The notes under the pieces: model-generated
Databases searched by the model: none
Seen by the model: the letters and a program-made list of their open reading frames with translations, nothing else
What the model was told of the DNA's origin: nothing
Source: Adiantum capillus-veneris
Lineage: Eukaryota > Streptophyta > Polypodiopsida > Polypodiales > Pteridaceae
Direction: 5' to 3'
Assembly (NCBI GenBank): GCA_014529385.2
Contig: CM043963.1
Location: 65,921,895 to 65,979,894, forward strand
Length of the DNA: 58,000 nt
Part shown: in pieces, positions 46,447-57,173 of the stretch
Layout: each line of letters begins with the position of its first letter
Position numbering within the stretch: position 1 is the stretch's first letter
Position numbers and translations under genes: made by a program

Positions 46447-47682
46447 ATGGTCATCACTCGAAGCGGATTGGATACTTCGCTTGGAGGTGATGAGCATGAG
46501 AGAGGCGAAGAAGAATTTTCCTCACCAGAAGGTTTTTCCGACCCTTCCCCATCTACGACAAAGATTGCACGAACTCCTATGGAGGAGTTAGACCAAGAAA
46601 GAGAAGCACAAAGAAAGGATTATGAAGAACGAAGGGCAGCCATAGATCGTGAATACAAAGAAGGAATGGCAGGCATAGCGCGTGAGAGCGAGCAAGCACG
46701 CTTGGAAGCCAAAGCAAGGGAAGCAGAATTTGATCGAGAGAACAAAGAAATGCAAGCCAAGTTTCATCGCGAGAACAAAGCAATAAGGCAAGAGATATTG
46801 CGACTCTTTTCTTGAATACAGACACAGATGCAACAGGATCGGGAAAAGGAGACTCTCTCGGTCTCTTCTTCTCCAAAGCATGATACACAGGATCGGGAAA
46901 AGGAGACTCTCTCAGTCTCTTCTTCTCGAAAGCATGATACACAGGATTTGCATGATTGTGTGAAGCATGATGATGATTTGATTGACCATGACTTGCATGA
47001 TGAATTGAATGATATTGCTAAGCATGATGATTTGAAGGACAATGATAAGCATGATGATTTGGATGCCAATGATTTGCATAATGATTTGGATGACAATGAC
47101 AAGCATGATGATTTGCATGATCAAGATGTGATTTCTCACAAGCATGATGAGTTGCATGAAGAAGATGTGATTGTTCGCAAGAATGATGTGTTAGTTGATG
47201 CTTTTTCTAGTGAAGATAACCTCATTGTAGATTCGATCAATCCCCAAGAATCGATCTTGGCTTTTGAGTCGAGGTCCACAGATGCCCCACAAGAAGATTC
47301 GATAGATCCTGAAGAAGCGATCTTGGCTCTCGAGCCTTGGTCCAAAGAACCATCACAGGAAGTATTATGTGTTCGCATGATTGATATGCACGCATTGTTC
47401 GAGTGTTCCATTCGTGAAGGTTTCGTGTATTTTAGTCAGCACCGTTATGCGATCCCTTTTACTAGACATGACATATTGTATGTTGAGCACGTTTCTCTCA
47501 TGGATGAGCACGAATGTATGTGGATTGTGCATGGAAAGCTGAAAAGTTTGTATGTCAGGAAGTCACATTCCATGTTTCTTCCTTGGCATGACACAATTTC
47601 CGAAAGAGTACATGATTGTATGAGCACCAAGCATAGGCATTTCCATTGTGATTTGCCACAGTTGATTGATTCGATCAAATAG
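46447..47682 (+). pseudogene. Charged repeat-rich gag-like ORF of the non-autonomous element
   Basis: It begins MVITRSG, reminiscent of plant Gypsy gag starts. About 110 residues of Glu/Arg/Lys coiled coil follow (EREAQRKDYEERRAAID). One in-frame TGA at 46813 interrupts it. It resumes with two copies of an 18-residue unit (DREKETLSVSSS, then KHDTQ) and about 80 residues of Asp/His/Leu repeats (KHDDL, DLHD). Two SxDPxEAILAxEP-like repeats and a globular C-terminus of about 100 residues with several Cys and His (FECSIREGFVYFSQHRYAI, then MWIVHGKLKSLYVRKS) complete it. No capsid or zinc knuckle is certain. I do not recognise the family; a gag-like packaging protein is an inference from position. 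Confidence 0.6.
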
Positions 47683-47702
47683 AAAAGATTCGACCTCATT
47701 GT

Positions 47703-48104
47703 TTGCATGTGTTTGATGAACGGGTTGTCACTCCGTCTCTATGTTCATCTACATTGCATACACAGTCTTTAGCAGAGACAAGAATATTTTTCTTCACTTT
47801 ACATGTAATGGGTATGTTCATGGTTTTGTGTTGGAGATGGTTTCAGGAATTTTCAGCCATGGAGATTCTTGAAGACGAAAGAAGCAGGACTCTAGACGAA
47901 TTTGAAGCAAGAAAGGAGATTCAGAAGACTTTGAGTCGCTTTCGGCGCGGCCCAAAGAAGCAAGCGTTGCAGACCTTTATGAAGTTCAAGTACCGCACGA
48001 CCCACACAGAAGAGTGGGCCGGCGAAGAGTCCCTTCCAGGATTCCGGATGTTGTTGGGGATCTCCCTCGACGCCATAAAGTTCGGTACCAATACCTCACT
48101 TTGA
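47703..48104 (+). other. Tail frame before the polypurine tract
   Basis: A 133-residue frame ends 11 bases before the 3' LTR, with a basic segment (RKEIQKTLSRFRRGPKKQ). It may be a decayed second ORF or just the 3' UTR. No family recognised. Confidence 0.35.
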
Positions 48105-48115
48105 AAAGGAGGGGA
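48103..48115 (+). promoter_or_regulatory. Polypurine tract of the non-autonomous element
   Basis: GAAAAGGAGGGGA directly precedes the TGTCACG start of the 3' LTR. Confidence 0.85.
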
Positions 48116-49382
48116 TGTCACGTGACACATCCCAACCCTATGTGTCCGTGGACAAGCTACACCACAGCAGGGTTCAGTCAGTGCAGTCAAGTCTAGACTA
48201 GCAGTGATCTAGCACTTTTGTGAGTCTATTCGTAGATCACGCATGCCCAGTCACATAGCATAGATGCATATCCTTCGGTTGCACACATCATGATCATCAG
48301 AATTCCCATCAGAATCCATTAGCATCAGTTAGGGGAATTTTTCAGTGCATTTAGCCTATTTTTCTTTTTTTGGTTATTTTCACTTATTATTTTTAAGTGA
48401 GTTTCCAACAAAAGTAGGTAGGGCAATTTTGCTAAGTTAATATATAAGCAAACCCAAGTTAGCACTTTCTGGCAGAAGAGCCAGCAGGAGCTTCCCACTC
48501 AACAGGCAATTTCTCAGCAGTACCTCCCTCCCCTCATGAACTTCTAGTGTTTTTCATCTTCCCCTCATCCTTGGTGTTTTTCCTTCAACAGCAGGCCTTC
48601 GCCATCGATCATCAGCACTCTAGCGTTTGCAGATCTCTGCCATCGCCAGCAAGCTTCTCAGTCTAGCGTTTTCCACATGATGACCATCAGCGTTTTTAGC
48701 CATCACTAACGCCAGCCTCATCAAGCACTTCAGCGTTTTGCATTGGTAGAGTCAGATCAGCCTCGCATGCATCAGATCCATCAGCGCTTTGGGATTGTAG
48801 ATACAAATCAGCCTAGTGTTTTTGGCTAGCAGCAAGACCCCTTCAGCGTTTTTGGTTTCAGCCTCTTGCCGCAGCCGATACACGCAGTTTTCATCCTAGA
48901 CACAGAAGCAGATCAGCCCCCAAGTTGGTTGCAGATGTTCCCCTATTTTCAGCCATAAAAACGCAGCCAAAACAGTCATTTTCAGCCACCGAAACAGTCC
49001 CGAAATTTAGCGATTAAAAGATCTCACATTTCAGCCATCAAGTCGCCGTCGTCATCACCGTCGTCGTCATCGGCATAGTCCCATTGCATCAGTCCATTGC
49101 ATTAACATTGTACACCTTTGTGCAATCAAAGTTGACCACTCTCGCCGACGAGAGTGGGGCCTTCGAAGGAGGGTTTTACAACCTCTCGGGTGTCGTATCT
49201 CTACTCTCTCCTTCTCTCAGTCTCATTCACTTGCACGCATAATATCCACTCACTTTGTTCGCGATCACAACACTCTCCATAAGACGGAAATCTCTCTCTT
49301 TACCTAAGAACTAAAAGGAACCTTGAGCAATAAAGATCACTAATCTTGAAAAAATACAATATTCATTTTGCTGCACCTTACA
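48116..49382 (+). repeat. 3' LTR of the non-autonomous element
   Basis: It matches 44677-45948, including the TATA box (48441-48448) and the AGCGTTT series, and ends CTTACA. The right target duplication AGAAG follows at 49383-49387. Confidence 0.92.
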
Positions 49383-49611
49383 AGAAGATGTATAGATCCT
49401 CGTTTGTGAATCTATATAAGCCCTCATGAGTGTAATCTGTAAGCACTCTAATGGATTCATTGGCTTTGATGAATCTCACGTTTGGTTTGTTGATGAGAGG
49501 ATGCTTCTCCTCTATGTATTCTCTGAATCCCCCAGTTGTTGGCATAACATCATTTTTCATTTCTCTAAGTGGAGCAGAGAACCCTGGTGGTGGATGATTT
49601 GTCATGGTCAA
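49383..49611 (-). pseudogene. Host gag, first piece
   Basis: The N-terminal piece of the host protein starts at 49611 (MTMTNHPPPGFSAPLREMK) and runs through HPLINKPNVRFIKANES to EDLYIF. It is then cut by the plus-strand LTR element. The start is the first ATG after the palindrome-bearing leader. Its frame continues in phase at 44671. Confidence 0.8.
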
Positions 49612-51327
49612 GACTCTCTCAAAACTCTCAAGGCAGGCCTTGACAAGCCCACTTTGGCTAAGTGCAAATTAGCACTTGCTTCCTCTGATTAAGTCTCTCA
49701 AAAGTCAAAAATTTGTGACTTTTTGGTCTCTGTAAACTAGTTTTGGGTACCCTGAAGTTTGGATTTAGGAAACCTAGAAAAATGCAGCTCTAAAACCAAA
49801 ACCTAGGTGTGTGCTATTGTCCGCAAGATTTCTTCCTAACTATACTTGGCTCAATTTGGAGTTGTCTATCAAAAGTTAGAGCACTTTTGGTGAACTGCGT
49901 TTGAAACAACACTCAAAACAATCTCGGGACCAGAAAACAGAAACTTTGGCTTGTTTCTAGGTCTCTAGAAGGTATTTTTAGCTCAAACTTGAGATTTGGG
50001 ATATAAAGTATGTATACAAGATCACCAAGTCAGATACCCCCACTATGCTGAGAGGTACATGGATCGCGATCCATGTTCCTATTATTTTTTTTTCACATTT
50101 TTTTAAATTTTTATTGTGTGTATACAAGGTCATATGCAAGCTATATACCAATTTTCAGCAAATTCTGAGGTTGAGGTACATGGATCGCGATCCATGTTCA
50201 ACCACATCTAGACTTGTTCTCTTAGGAGTTTGTTCCTGACTATGTCCACAAGCTAAATCTCAAATATTTTTGGATTTGGACTTGGTTTGATAGGTCAAAT
50301 GTCCAATACTAGGTCTGCACAGTGGTTTTCAGTCTGTCACCTATTTTTCTCTCTTTTGACCCAAATTTTCTCATTTTTTTCTAAAACTGCAATCGGGGAT
50401 ATGTTTCCTTGTGTAAGCACTACTGATATGGAAAGTTTCAGGTCAAGCTGTCACTATGGATACATGGATCGCGATCCATGTTTGGAGCCCAAATTAACTT
50501 TTCTTGGTACCATCAGATTCAGCATGATTAGGAGGTCCTATGGTATCAGAATTTTTGAAAATGGACCTCTGGATTGAAAGTTAGGTCAGTTCTGGCACTT
50601 GCACAGAGTACTTGGCAGTTCAAGACTTTTGACTTGGTTTTTGGTATCCAAATTCACTTTTGAAATGACCACTGGACTCCTGGTGATGTCCTCTAGCTAT
50701 GGTGAAAATATGATATCAGTGTGTGACAAAGGAACATGGATCGCGATCCATGTACCTATGTGTCAGAAGGTACTGAAACTTGGCACACAGCTTGTCCTTG
50801 GTCTCCTGATCCCTGCTATATGGTTTTTGTGTGATTTGGACTTGTTTAGGCCAGGCAAAAGTCAATTCACGGGTCTGTTTTAGGGTCTTCCTCTTTGAAC
50901 AGTTTTTGGCCCTTTTCACTCATTTTTTGGCAAAATTTCTTTGGGGACTTTTGTTCACAATGGTCTCTGCTACAGGCTTGAAAAGTATTTTTCCAAAAAT
51001 TTCTCATAGGTACATGGATCGCAATCCATGTTCCTCCGCTTTTGGATCTGAAATTTTGGTGTGCTAATAGCTTGTGATGTTTGTAGATTGCTCACAAATT
51101 TTTTTTGGAATTTGGATCAGTTTTGCCCTATCAAATCTGACTTTTACAGTCTGTTGTGATAGTTTAGAGAATGTTAAATTTTTTGCTCTTTTAACCACTT
51201 TTTGCAACTTTTTTGCATATGGTTCTTTTGGGAAAGTTGTTCCAAATGGTACCTGGATCGCGATCCATGTTTGACCACATTTTGACATGAAACTTGGTCA
51301 GCTTGTAGTGCATGTTATACACCATAG
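49612..51327 (-). other. Leader of the host element, non-coding
   Basis: About 1.7 kb between the 5' LTR and the gag start, T-rich on the plus strand and without coding sequence. It holds six copies of a 20-bp palindrome. No recognisable tRNA primer site was found next to the LTR at 51327; the nearest TGG-initial string on the minus strand is TGGTGTATAACATG. Confidence 0.65.
50057..51270. repeat. Six palindromes ACATGGATCGCGATCCATGT in the host leader
   Basis: Perfect copies lie at 50057-50076, 50178-50197, 50462-50481 and 50734-50753. Two copies have one change each: 51012-51031 (CGCAAT) and 51251-51270 (ACCTGG). Start-to-start spacing is 121, 284, 272, 278 and 239. The DNA between copies is only faintly alike (for example a CTTTTMAC..TTTTTGCAA..TTCTTTKGGG block in the last two intervals), so the palindrome has been kept far better than its surroundings. 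Bases beside it are also partly shared, with GGT or GGA before and T-TTG or TTCCT after. Confidence 0.93.
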
Positions 51328-51845
51328 TGCCAGAAATGTCGTCCTATGGTCTAAGAACACTCTCCTATGGTCAAAACGACCAAAAACAACGATTTAAGCA
51401 CTCAAATATGTAATTATAGCTCACAGACACGCAGTCGCGAACCACAACAAAACTGGCAATGCTTACACTTGAATGAAAGAGCAAAGAAAGAGGAACACAA
51501 TGCAAGTTTCGGAATCGAAAATGGATTACCAAATCATTAGCTGCGAGGATTACAAGTTCAGAGGAGCTCGTAGCTTGAGTGTACATTTTTTGAGCTCCCC
51601 TCTTCTTCTAAAGATAAGCCTCCTTTCACATTACAATTATTGACCTTTATACCTAGGGCTTTCTCAATGGCCAGTGGCTGATTCACATGTACCTTTACAA
51701 TTGTCATTGACAGAATTGCTACTCAGGGAATTGACTACTACTCTGGAATCAGGATTTAGACAGAGTATTACTACACTAGCTCGGCAAAATAATAAACTAT
51801 AAATGTGGTGTCCGGCCAGGTGGACGTCCGTTTGATCTGTCCTCA
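51328..51845 (-). repeat. 5' LTR of the host element (518 bp)
   Basis: It aligns with 29106-29949 but lacks the internal duplication found there. The shared ends are TGCCAGAAATGTCGTCC and GTTTGATCTGTCCTCA. Confidence 0.82.
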
Positions 51846-51857
51846 AACACACACACA

Positions 51858-51902
<45 letters not shown>
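51846..51902. repeat. (AC)n(AG)20 microsatellite
   Basis: An AC run is followed by GG and a pure GA run to 51902, between the host LTR and the second LINE. Confidence 0.95.
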
Positions 51903-51905
<3 letters not shown>

Positions 51906-53742
51906 CTTATTGTTCGGGGTCTTTTTCCCGGCCAAGAACCTTGGAAAATGCTTCTTCAGGCCGCTCTTTCTACAGCGACTCCACGCCTCGGCACTAGAGA
52001 TGGCCATACTTGGCAAACAGGGTATCGTTTTCTCTTTACGGATGATCCATTGTGCACCAGCACTCTCTCACCCTTCATCCGATCGCTCCTTCAGATTTGG
52101 GTATCCATGCGACGAGCTATCATACGCTCACCTCCCTCATGCCGTGAGGAGATTGATCGCCAGCCTCTCATTTGGAATGATGCAGTTCTTAATTCTTCGG
52201 TTAATCCACCCCGTCAGCTTGGAGAGAGGACTCACATTGATTGGGCTGCTTGGGACACTAGCCCTGCTGCCTCTATGTGGTTGTTTCATGAGACGTATGT
52301 TGGATGCAGATTTTGTGGCAGAACATTATGACATTGGTCGCGGGGTAACAGACAGACTGCTTGAGATTGACTCTGCCATTCCTTCACACTGGGACGCAGT
52401 CATGTGAGGCACGGTTCAGATGCCTCCACATTGTGGCTGGGAAGGACTCTTTGCTTAGAGCACTCTCTTATTAGTTCGCTTAGACACCATGCTGTTCACA
52501 GTTGATACTGACTACTCTCCGGGGATGCATGCTAGATTGACATATGCTACCACCTCTCCACACCTTGTCTACCCCGGCGCTCGCTGGGAGGCCATACGAG
52601 TAGTTGGCTCCCGCGGGAAGCGTCGTTGTGTTGACCCCCGTTTCGCTTTCGTTGATGCTGCACTTTGGAGGCTTTGGGTGTGGGAGGGTCATGCCCTATC
52701 TCAGCTTTATTGGGACCCAGGAGAGTGGCATTGGCCTCACTCTAACCCCACCGGTGCACATGTATCATTCTTTGAGTACAAAGTCAGAATTGGATGATTC
52801 GCATTGATGAGACAGCATCCAGAGCATCCCACTCGTATGCGTTTCTCGTTACATTCAGGTCTCTCCCATGCCTATCTACAGCAGTTTTGGTCAGCTATCT
52901 GGGATTTACATGTGGCTCGTCGTATTTCTTTTTTCCTATGGATGATTGCACATGCAGGACTTCCAGTTGGGACTTGGTTAGCTTCTATGGGTCATGATCC
53001 GTTATGTACTCGCTGTTCTTTGCGCCTACCTGAGTCACCTGCACACTGTCTTTGGTCATGCTCGTCTTCTCATGTAGTGTGGCTAGCAGTTTGCTTTTTA
53101 CTTAGCAGAGATGGTGTTCAACATGGATTTCTCACTTGGGGATCTGTCTCCTGGTTGATGCCGATGCCCAGACCGCATCTTTTCTACGAGGGCCAGACAC
53201 ATATCCAGCTCTTATGCTTACCCCGACTGGTTATCGGCGAGGGACTTTGGCTATGTTACCACAGATTGCTTGGCAGGGGGATCCTAAGACACGTGATGAA
53301 ATCTTCTCAGTCATCACTAGCATTGCACTATGGAATGTTTGGAGAGCTCGTTGCCTTCACATTCTTAGTGCGGCTCCACAGCTCCTACCGGATACCCTCA
53401 CTGCCATTTGCCTGGACATCATTCACACCCTCATTTGGCGGTGGGATTCTTCCTCAGGTACATCTAGAGCAGCCGAGGCTCGTCGATTTGACTTTCTTCG
53501 GCGTTGGGCCCGATCTCCACTCTTCTTCACACTTACAGGTGGACAGAGTACATGGCATTATGCACCTCCTCAGTGGTTTCTCCTCCACTCATCATACAGA
53601 CCACCGTGACATTGTTCTAGTCGAGTTGTCACTATAGTGGCTCTCAAACTTACATTCAGCTTATACACCCCACATGATAGGCTATTGTGGCATCCGTTGG
53701 GGATTATATTGTACTCTGTAATATATAGCCCTGATTTTTCCC

Positions 53743-53745
<3 letters not shown>
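51903..53745 (+). pseudogene. 5'-truncated LINE of a second family (ORF2 C-terminus, zf-RVT)
   Basis: Plus-strand frames at 51948-52331, 52489-52797, 52804-53140 and 53136-53609 together give the C-terminal part of a LINE ORF2. RQPLIWNDAVLN and GERTHIDWAAWDT lie before the zinc region; then comes zf-RVT with LHVARRISFFLWM and CTRCSLRLPESPAHCLWSC; then a tail with VITSIALWNVWRARCL. Frameshifts are at about 52400, 52800 and 53140. It shares no close identity with the LINE at 12.5-17.9 kb. The 3' end is near CTGATTTTTCCCAAAA. (GA)n arrays lie immediately on both sides, consistent with insertion into a GA microsatellite. Confidence 0.78.
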
Positions 53746-53810
<65 letters not shown>

Positions 53811-53895
53811 TTTGAAAGTGAAGTGATGTTAGTCCCTCCTCAAATATTTTGTTGTATTCACAAGTTGCATAGTAAAGAGAAAGAGAACAAAGAAG

Positions 53896-53937
<42 letters not shown>

Positions 53938-53938
53938 T
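53746..53938. repeat. Two (GA)n arrays flanking a repeated 55-bp segment
   Basis: GA runs at 53746-53808 and 53898-53938 enclose 53809-53897. That segment contains TTAGTCCCTCCTCAAATATT and TTTGTTGTATTCACA, almost the same as 28669-28705. Confidence 0.85.
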
Positions 53939-55723
53939 AGGTGAACGCTTAAGATAATAATATTAAATATTCTCTTTCAATTCTTTTGAGGCGTAGAAGC
54001 AATTAAGAGAGAATGAGAAAACATTCAAATTGAGGGAAAGGGAGAAGATTGATGAGTCTTTCACTTCAATATACAATATGAGGGGATCCCAAGGTTTATG
54101 ATTACTTGTTACGGGGGGAAATGGTGAGAAAATGCAATTGCAACTTACACGGGTTTAGTTAGCTTATCCCCCCTCTCAAATAACTACAACCCCTTCCTCT
54201 TGTGTGTGAATGTGAGGATGTGGTGGTAACATTTCAAAAGTTACAAATGACTCCCAACGGTACCTAAAATTGTTTACTTTGGCATTTTGCGAGCTGTGAA
54301 AAGTTTGCGAGAAAAGTGTCTCTCATATCACAATTGCACCGCTTTGAAATTTAAAAGCGTTGGCTGAGAGGAAGAGGAAAAGGAAAAATTTCCCCTTGTT
54401 TTTTTGAAAAATAGTGTAATATAGTAAAAGTTAGCTCAAAACATATAAATTCCCTCTTGAAAAATTCATAAAAAGGATTGTGAAGGTTGTGAAAATAGTT
54501 TTTCCTAAACACTTATACTACCCTCTTTGAGTTTTGACATTCTCGACTCTTAAGTTTCAATATGTCCTCGAACGTACGATATTACCTTAGACCAACTATA
54601 TCTACATGAGTCAAAAAGTTTGATTGTATAATGATGCCAATGCATTAACTCTAAATATAACTATGTACATTGATGTGAATGCATCAACTCTAACTTTGCT
54701 TGTCTATTACTGCTAATTCTAGCTTCAGGCTGGATTCACATGTCATGGCTAAAATGTTGAACTGTTGCAAAGTGTTTTCCGCCCTTTGTTCTACTTGTGT
54801 CTCGTCTAAACTGAGTTCTAATCTACAATAGCTATCTAGGTAACTAGTTATAGAGGGGAAAATAAGTTATAAGCAACTGATTCAACCACTTTGCTCAAGT
54901 CGTATGTGATGGCATTTCCTTGGCATAGAGAAGTTGTCAAATGATCTTGTACACTTTTGACTTGAGAGCTCGCCATACTAGTTGTCTCTTGTAGACACAT
55001 GAGGGGGACCATCTGCCTATTAAATGTAGGTTTATAATGGTCTCCTCGACATGGGGAGTGCTACTTATGAAAAAGAAAATCTCTTGGAATAATGGAGGGA
55101 TTGAAATGGAGAGTCTTAACTCAAAAATGAGGATTTTTCACTTTCTATGATAAGACTAAGATCCCATGAATCTGACAGTGAGATCAAAAGGTCTGTCTTA
55201 CCTCACAAGGAAAGCAATCCTTGAGCTCTTGGGTTTTTTTTCTTCTTAATAATTTATGTGGGCACCTGTGTGTGTGTGCGTGTGTGTGCGCGCGCACACA
55301 CACTTGTATGTATGACTCTTTCTATTAGATACGATTGGCATTCTCTCTCTTGTTTTTGTCAGTTGTTAATATACATGGGTGAATGGCTCTACCCAGCTTA
55401 TCTTAAATCACTCTACCAAACAATGCAATTTAGTGGATCTACTTAAAACCCCTAATTAGGTGTGTAAATTTCCTACATAAAGAAAAATTGCTAGTCAGTT
55501 TGTATCTCAATTCATCTAAGTTTATAGTCCTTCTCATTTCTATCACACATTTTATTAGTTATTGTTGTAGTCTCATTGTTCTACTATTCAAGTGTTGAAT
55601 TATGCTTAGTCTATATTATTTCACATAAGTGTGATTCTCTCTCATGATATCAGAGTTTAAATCTTAATTAGCAAACTTATTCACACTCAATATCTCGTAC
55701 TCTTTGCTATAGCTACACTCTCT
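53939..55723. other. No gene recognised
   Basis: AT-rich DNA with short frames. At 55262-55302 there is a stretch of alternating purine and pyrimidine (TG, then CG, then CA) with a 20-bp palindrome at 55282-55301. Nothing else stands out. Confidence 0.4.
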
Positions 55724-56297
55724 TCACTCTCCCAAGGAATTTGCAGTCTTGAGAGATTGCTGAAGGAGCATCATCACCACATGCTTCATCATCTTCATCA
55801 TCATCTTTGGGTGGATTTTGGTCCCCTTTCTCTTCATCCTTCTCCTCCTCCTCATAGTCATCATGGTTATTCTATTGATTGGCAAGATATTCATATAAGT
55901 TTCATTAACCAGTGTGATAGTGAACTCACTGGCTTTGTCTTGTAGGTCCGATTGAATAGATTCTATCACATTTTCCAAATTTCTGAGATTGAGTGTCAAA
56001 TTGCTATCTTTGTCCATTATTTGCAGTGAAGAATGATCAATATATTTTTCCAAGATGGCCTCCTTCATCGGGTGATGCTTTTGGTGTAGCTTCTTGTAAT
56101 CTCCTCTCTTTGGATGCAACATAAACTTGAATCGCTCTGCTGCCTCCTGGGTGATTCAAGTGGTCAAAGGATGCAGTTTTCCCCCCAAAAAGGAGGTGGA
56201 CAATTTTATGATTTTCCGCCTTCCATAAATACCACATATGATCTTTGATTTGAGGGGAGATCATGGATTTGCAATCTACACGTGGAGCTCTCTCCAT
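55724..56297 (-). pseudogene. Two overlapping frames of an unrecognised, probably transposon-derived protein
   Basis: The frame at 56297-56037 (VDCKSMISPQIKDHMWYLW, then LLFGGKTASFDHLNHPGGS) overlaps 56122-55724 (LHPKRGDYKKLHQKHHPMKE) in another frame. The arrangement W..W...GG...F.HLN.PGGSRAI is faintly like the BED-finger start of plant hAT transposases. The zinc-binding Cys residues are absent, so I do not name it. The last 45 residues are a Met/Lys/Arg low-complexity tail. No terminal repeats were found. Confidence 0.3.
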
Positions 56298-57022
56298 AGA
56301 TATGCTACATGATATGGTTTTACGTGCTAGATTTTAAATTCCATTTTGGGAAAAAATTTTGAATTCAAATAAATTAGCCGTTTTGCCTATTTAATTCAAA
56401 AGCTATCCTTTGATTGCTTTCTTAATATGAAGGTTTGACTTCCTTGACCTGCCAAATAAAGAGGCCCTCGTACACGCCATTCTTTTCCTAACGGTTGATT
56501 TTCGTGTTGTGCTACTACTAGTACAATTGTAGGTTCAAAATTTCTTTGGTCCATTCAATTTTCTCTTTCTTGAGCTTTTACACGTTAGCTTTAACTGTCT
56601 AGAGATCTTCTTTTAGATTGTCTACTTTTGAGTTAGAAATTATGTCTGGGTTTCCATCATCTGGCCTATAGAGTTGATGATCGTGTTCTAGCCATACTAG
56701 ATAGCCACAACACATCTTTGTCTAATGATATTTGGATCGCATCTTCTAAACTATTGTTGGAAAAGCATAGGTAAAATCAATTTTATATGGCTTCTTCATC
56801 ACCAATCTCCCTTTGAGGGGTTGTTTCTGAAGGCATTGGAGCCTGTCTAATTTTATAATTGGTATCTGATTACTGTTTGCGATGGGTTTTGACCCACTAT
56901 CCGCCAATGCTTGATTCCTTCTTCTTCATGCCTAGCACCGATTTGAGCCTGCTCTATGTTTTGGGATTCAGGGCAACTGGTCGGACATCCCACTTACTAC
57001 TAACCCATCTACTAGCTTAACC
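56298..57022. other. No gene recognised, may include the LTR of the element at 57162
   Basis: AT-rich sequence. The 5' LTR that must precede the primer site at 57162 probably extends into this stretch, but its left end cannot be fixed without the second LTR. Confidence 0.35.
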
Positions 57023-57173
57023 TATATACACTCATTTTTTAATATAAAAGAATAAAGGGGCTGCACAACAGGACAACGTTGCTGTGCGCTCCACCCAACA
57101 ATAGGTCTCTCTCTCTGCTCTTGCACTCGCACTCGCACACGCTCCCCGCGGCACCTTCAACTGGTATCAGAGC
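57023..57173 (+). promoter_or_regulatory. 5' LTR end with TATA box, AATAAA and initiator-Met primer site
   Basis: TATA-like strings (TATATACA 57023-57030, AATATAAAAG 57041-57050), an AATAAA at 57051-57056 and a CT-rich stretch are followed by TGGTATCAGAGC at 57162-57173, the canonical plant initiator-Met primer site. The element continues to the right beyond the window. Confidence 0.75.

Larger units (their letters stand above)
44677..49382 (+). mobile_element. Non-autonomous LTR retrotransposon, 4706 bp, inserted in host gag
   Basis: It has LTRs at 44677-45948 and 48116-49382, an initiator-Met-type primer site (45950-45961), a polypurine tract (48103-48115) and perfect AGAAG target duplications. 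The 2.2-kb interior encodes only a charged, repeat-rich protein and has no protease, RT or integrase, so mobility needs enzymes from elsewhere. It is oriented opposite to its host. By eye its LTRs differ more than those of the neighbouring Gypsy element, suggesting an older insertion. Confidence 0.92.
29106..51845 (-). mobile_element. Host LTR element with gag and protease but no visible RT, carrying two nested insertions
   Basis: On the minus strand the order is 5' LTR (51328-51845), a 1.7-kb leader with six palindromes, gag (three pieces), protease, a long degenerate C-terminal region, a polypurine tract (29951-29967) and the 3' LTR (29106-29949). Excluding the insertions at 44677-49382 and 35947-44415 it is about 9.6 kb. 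I find no RT, RNase H or integrase motif in the remaining interior, which makes it comparable to non-autonomous plant elements that keep a gag. A 4-bp match, AACA, outside both LTRs (29102-29105 and 51846-51849) is a weak candidate target duplication. Confidence 0.75.

Noticed and set aside
46178-46591. Frame with repeated QVPRELKNPRPART as a separate gene
   Set aside because: It is produced by three 42-bp repeats in the leader, a length divisible by three, and overlaps the main ORF out of frame.
50057-51270. CRISPR-like array (short palindromic repeats at intervals)
   Set aside because: Spacers are about 120-285 bp and unequal, the palindrome is fully symmetric, the DNA is plant nuclear, and there are no cas genes.
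56037-56297. hAT transposase BED finger
   Set aside because: Only a faint pattern (GG...HL...G) is present, the Cys ligands are missing and there are no terminal repeats, so it is left unnamed.
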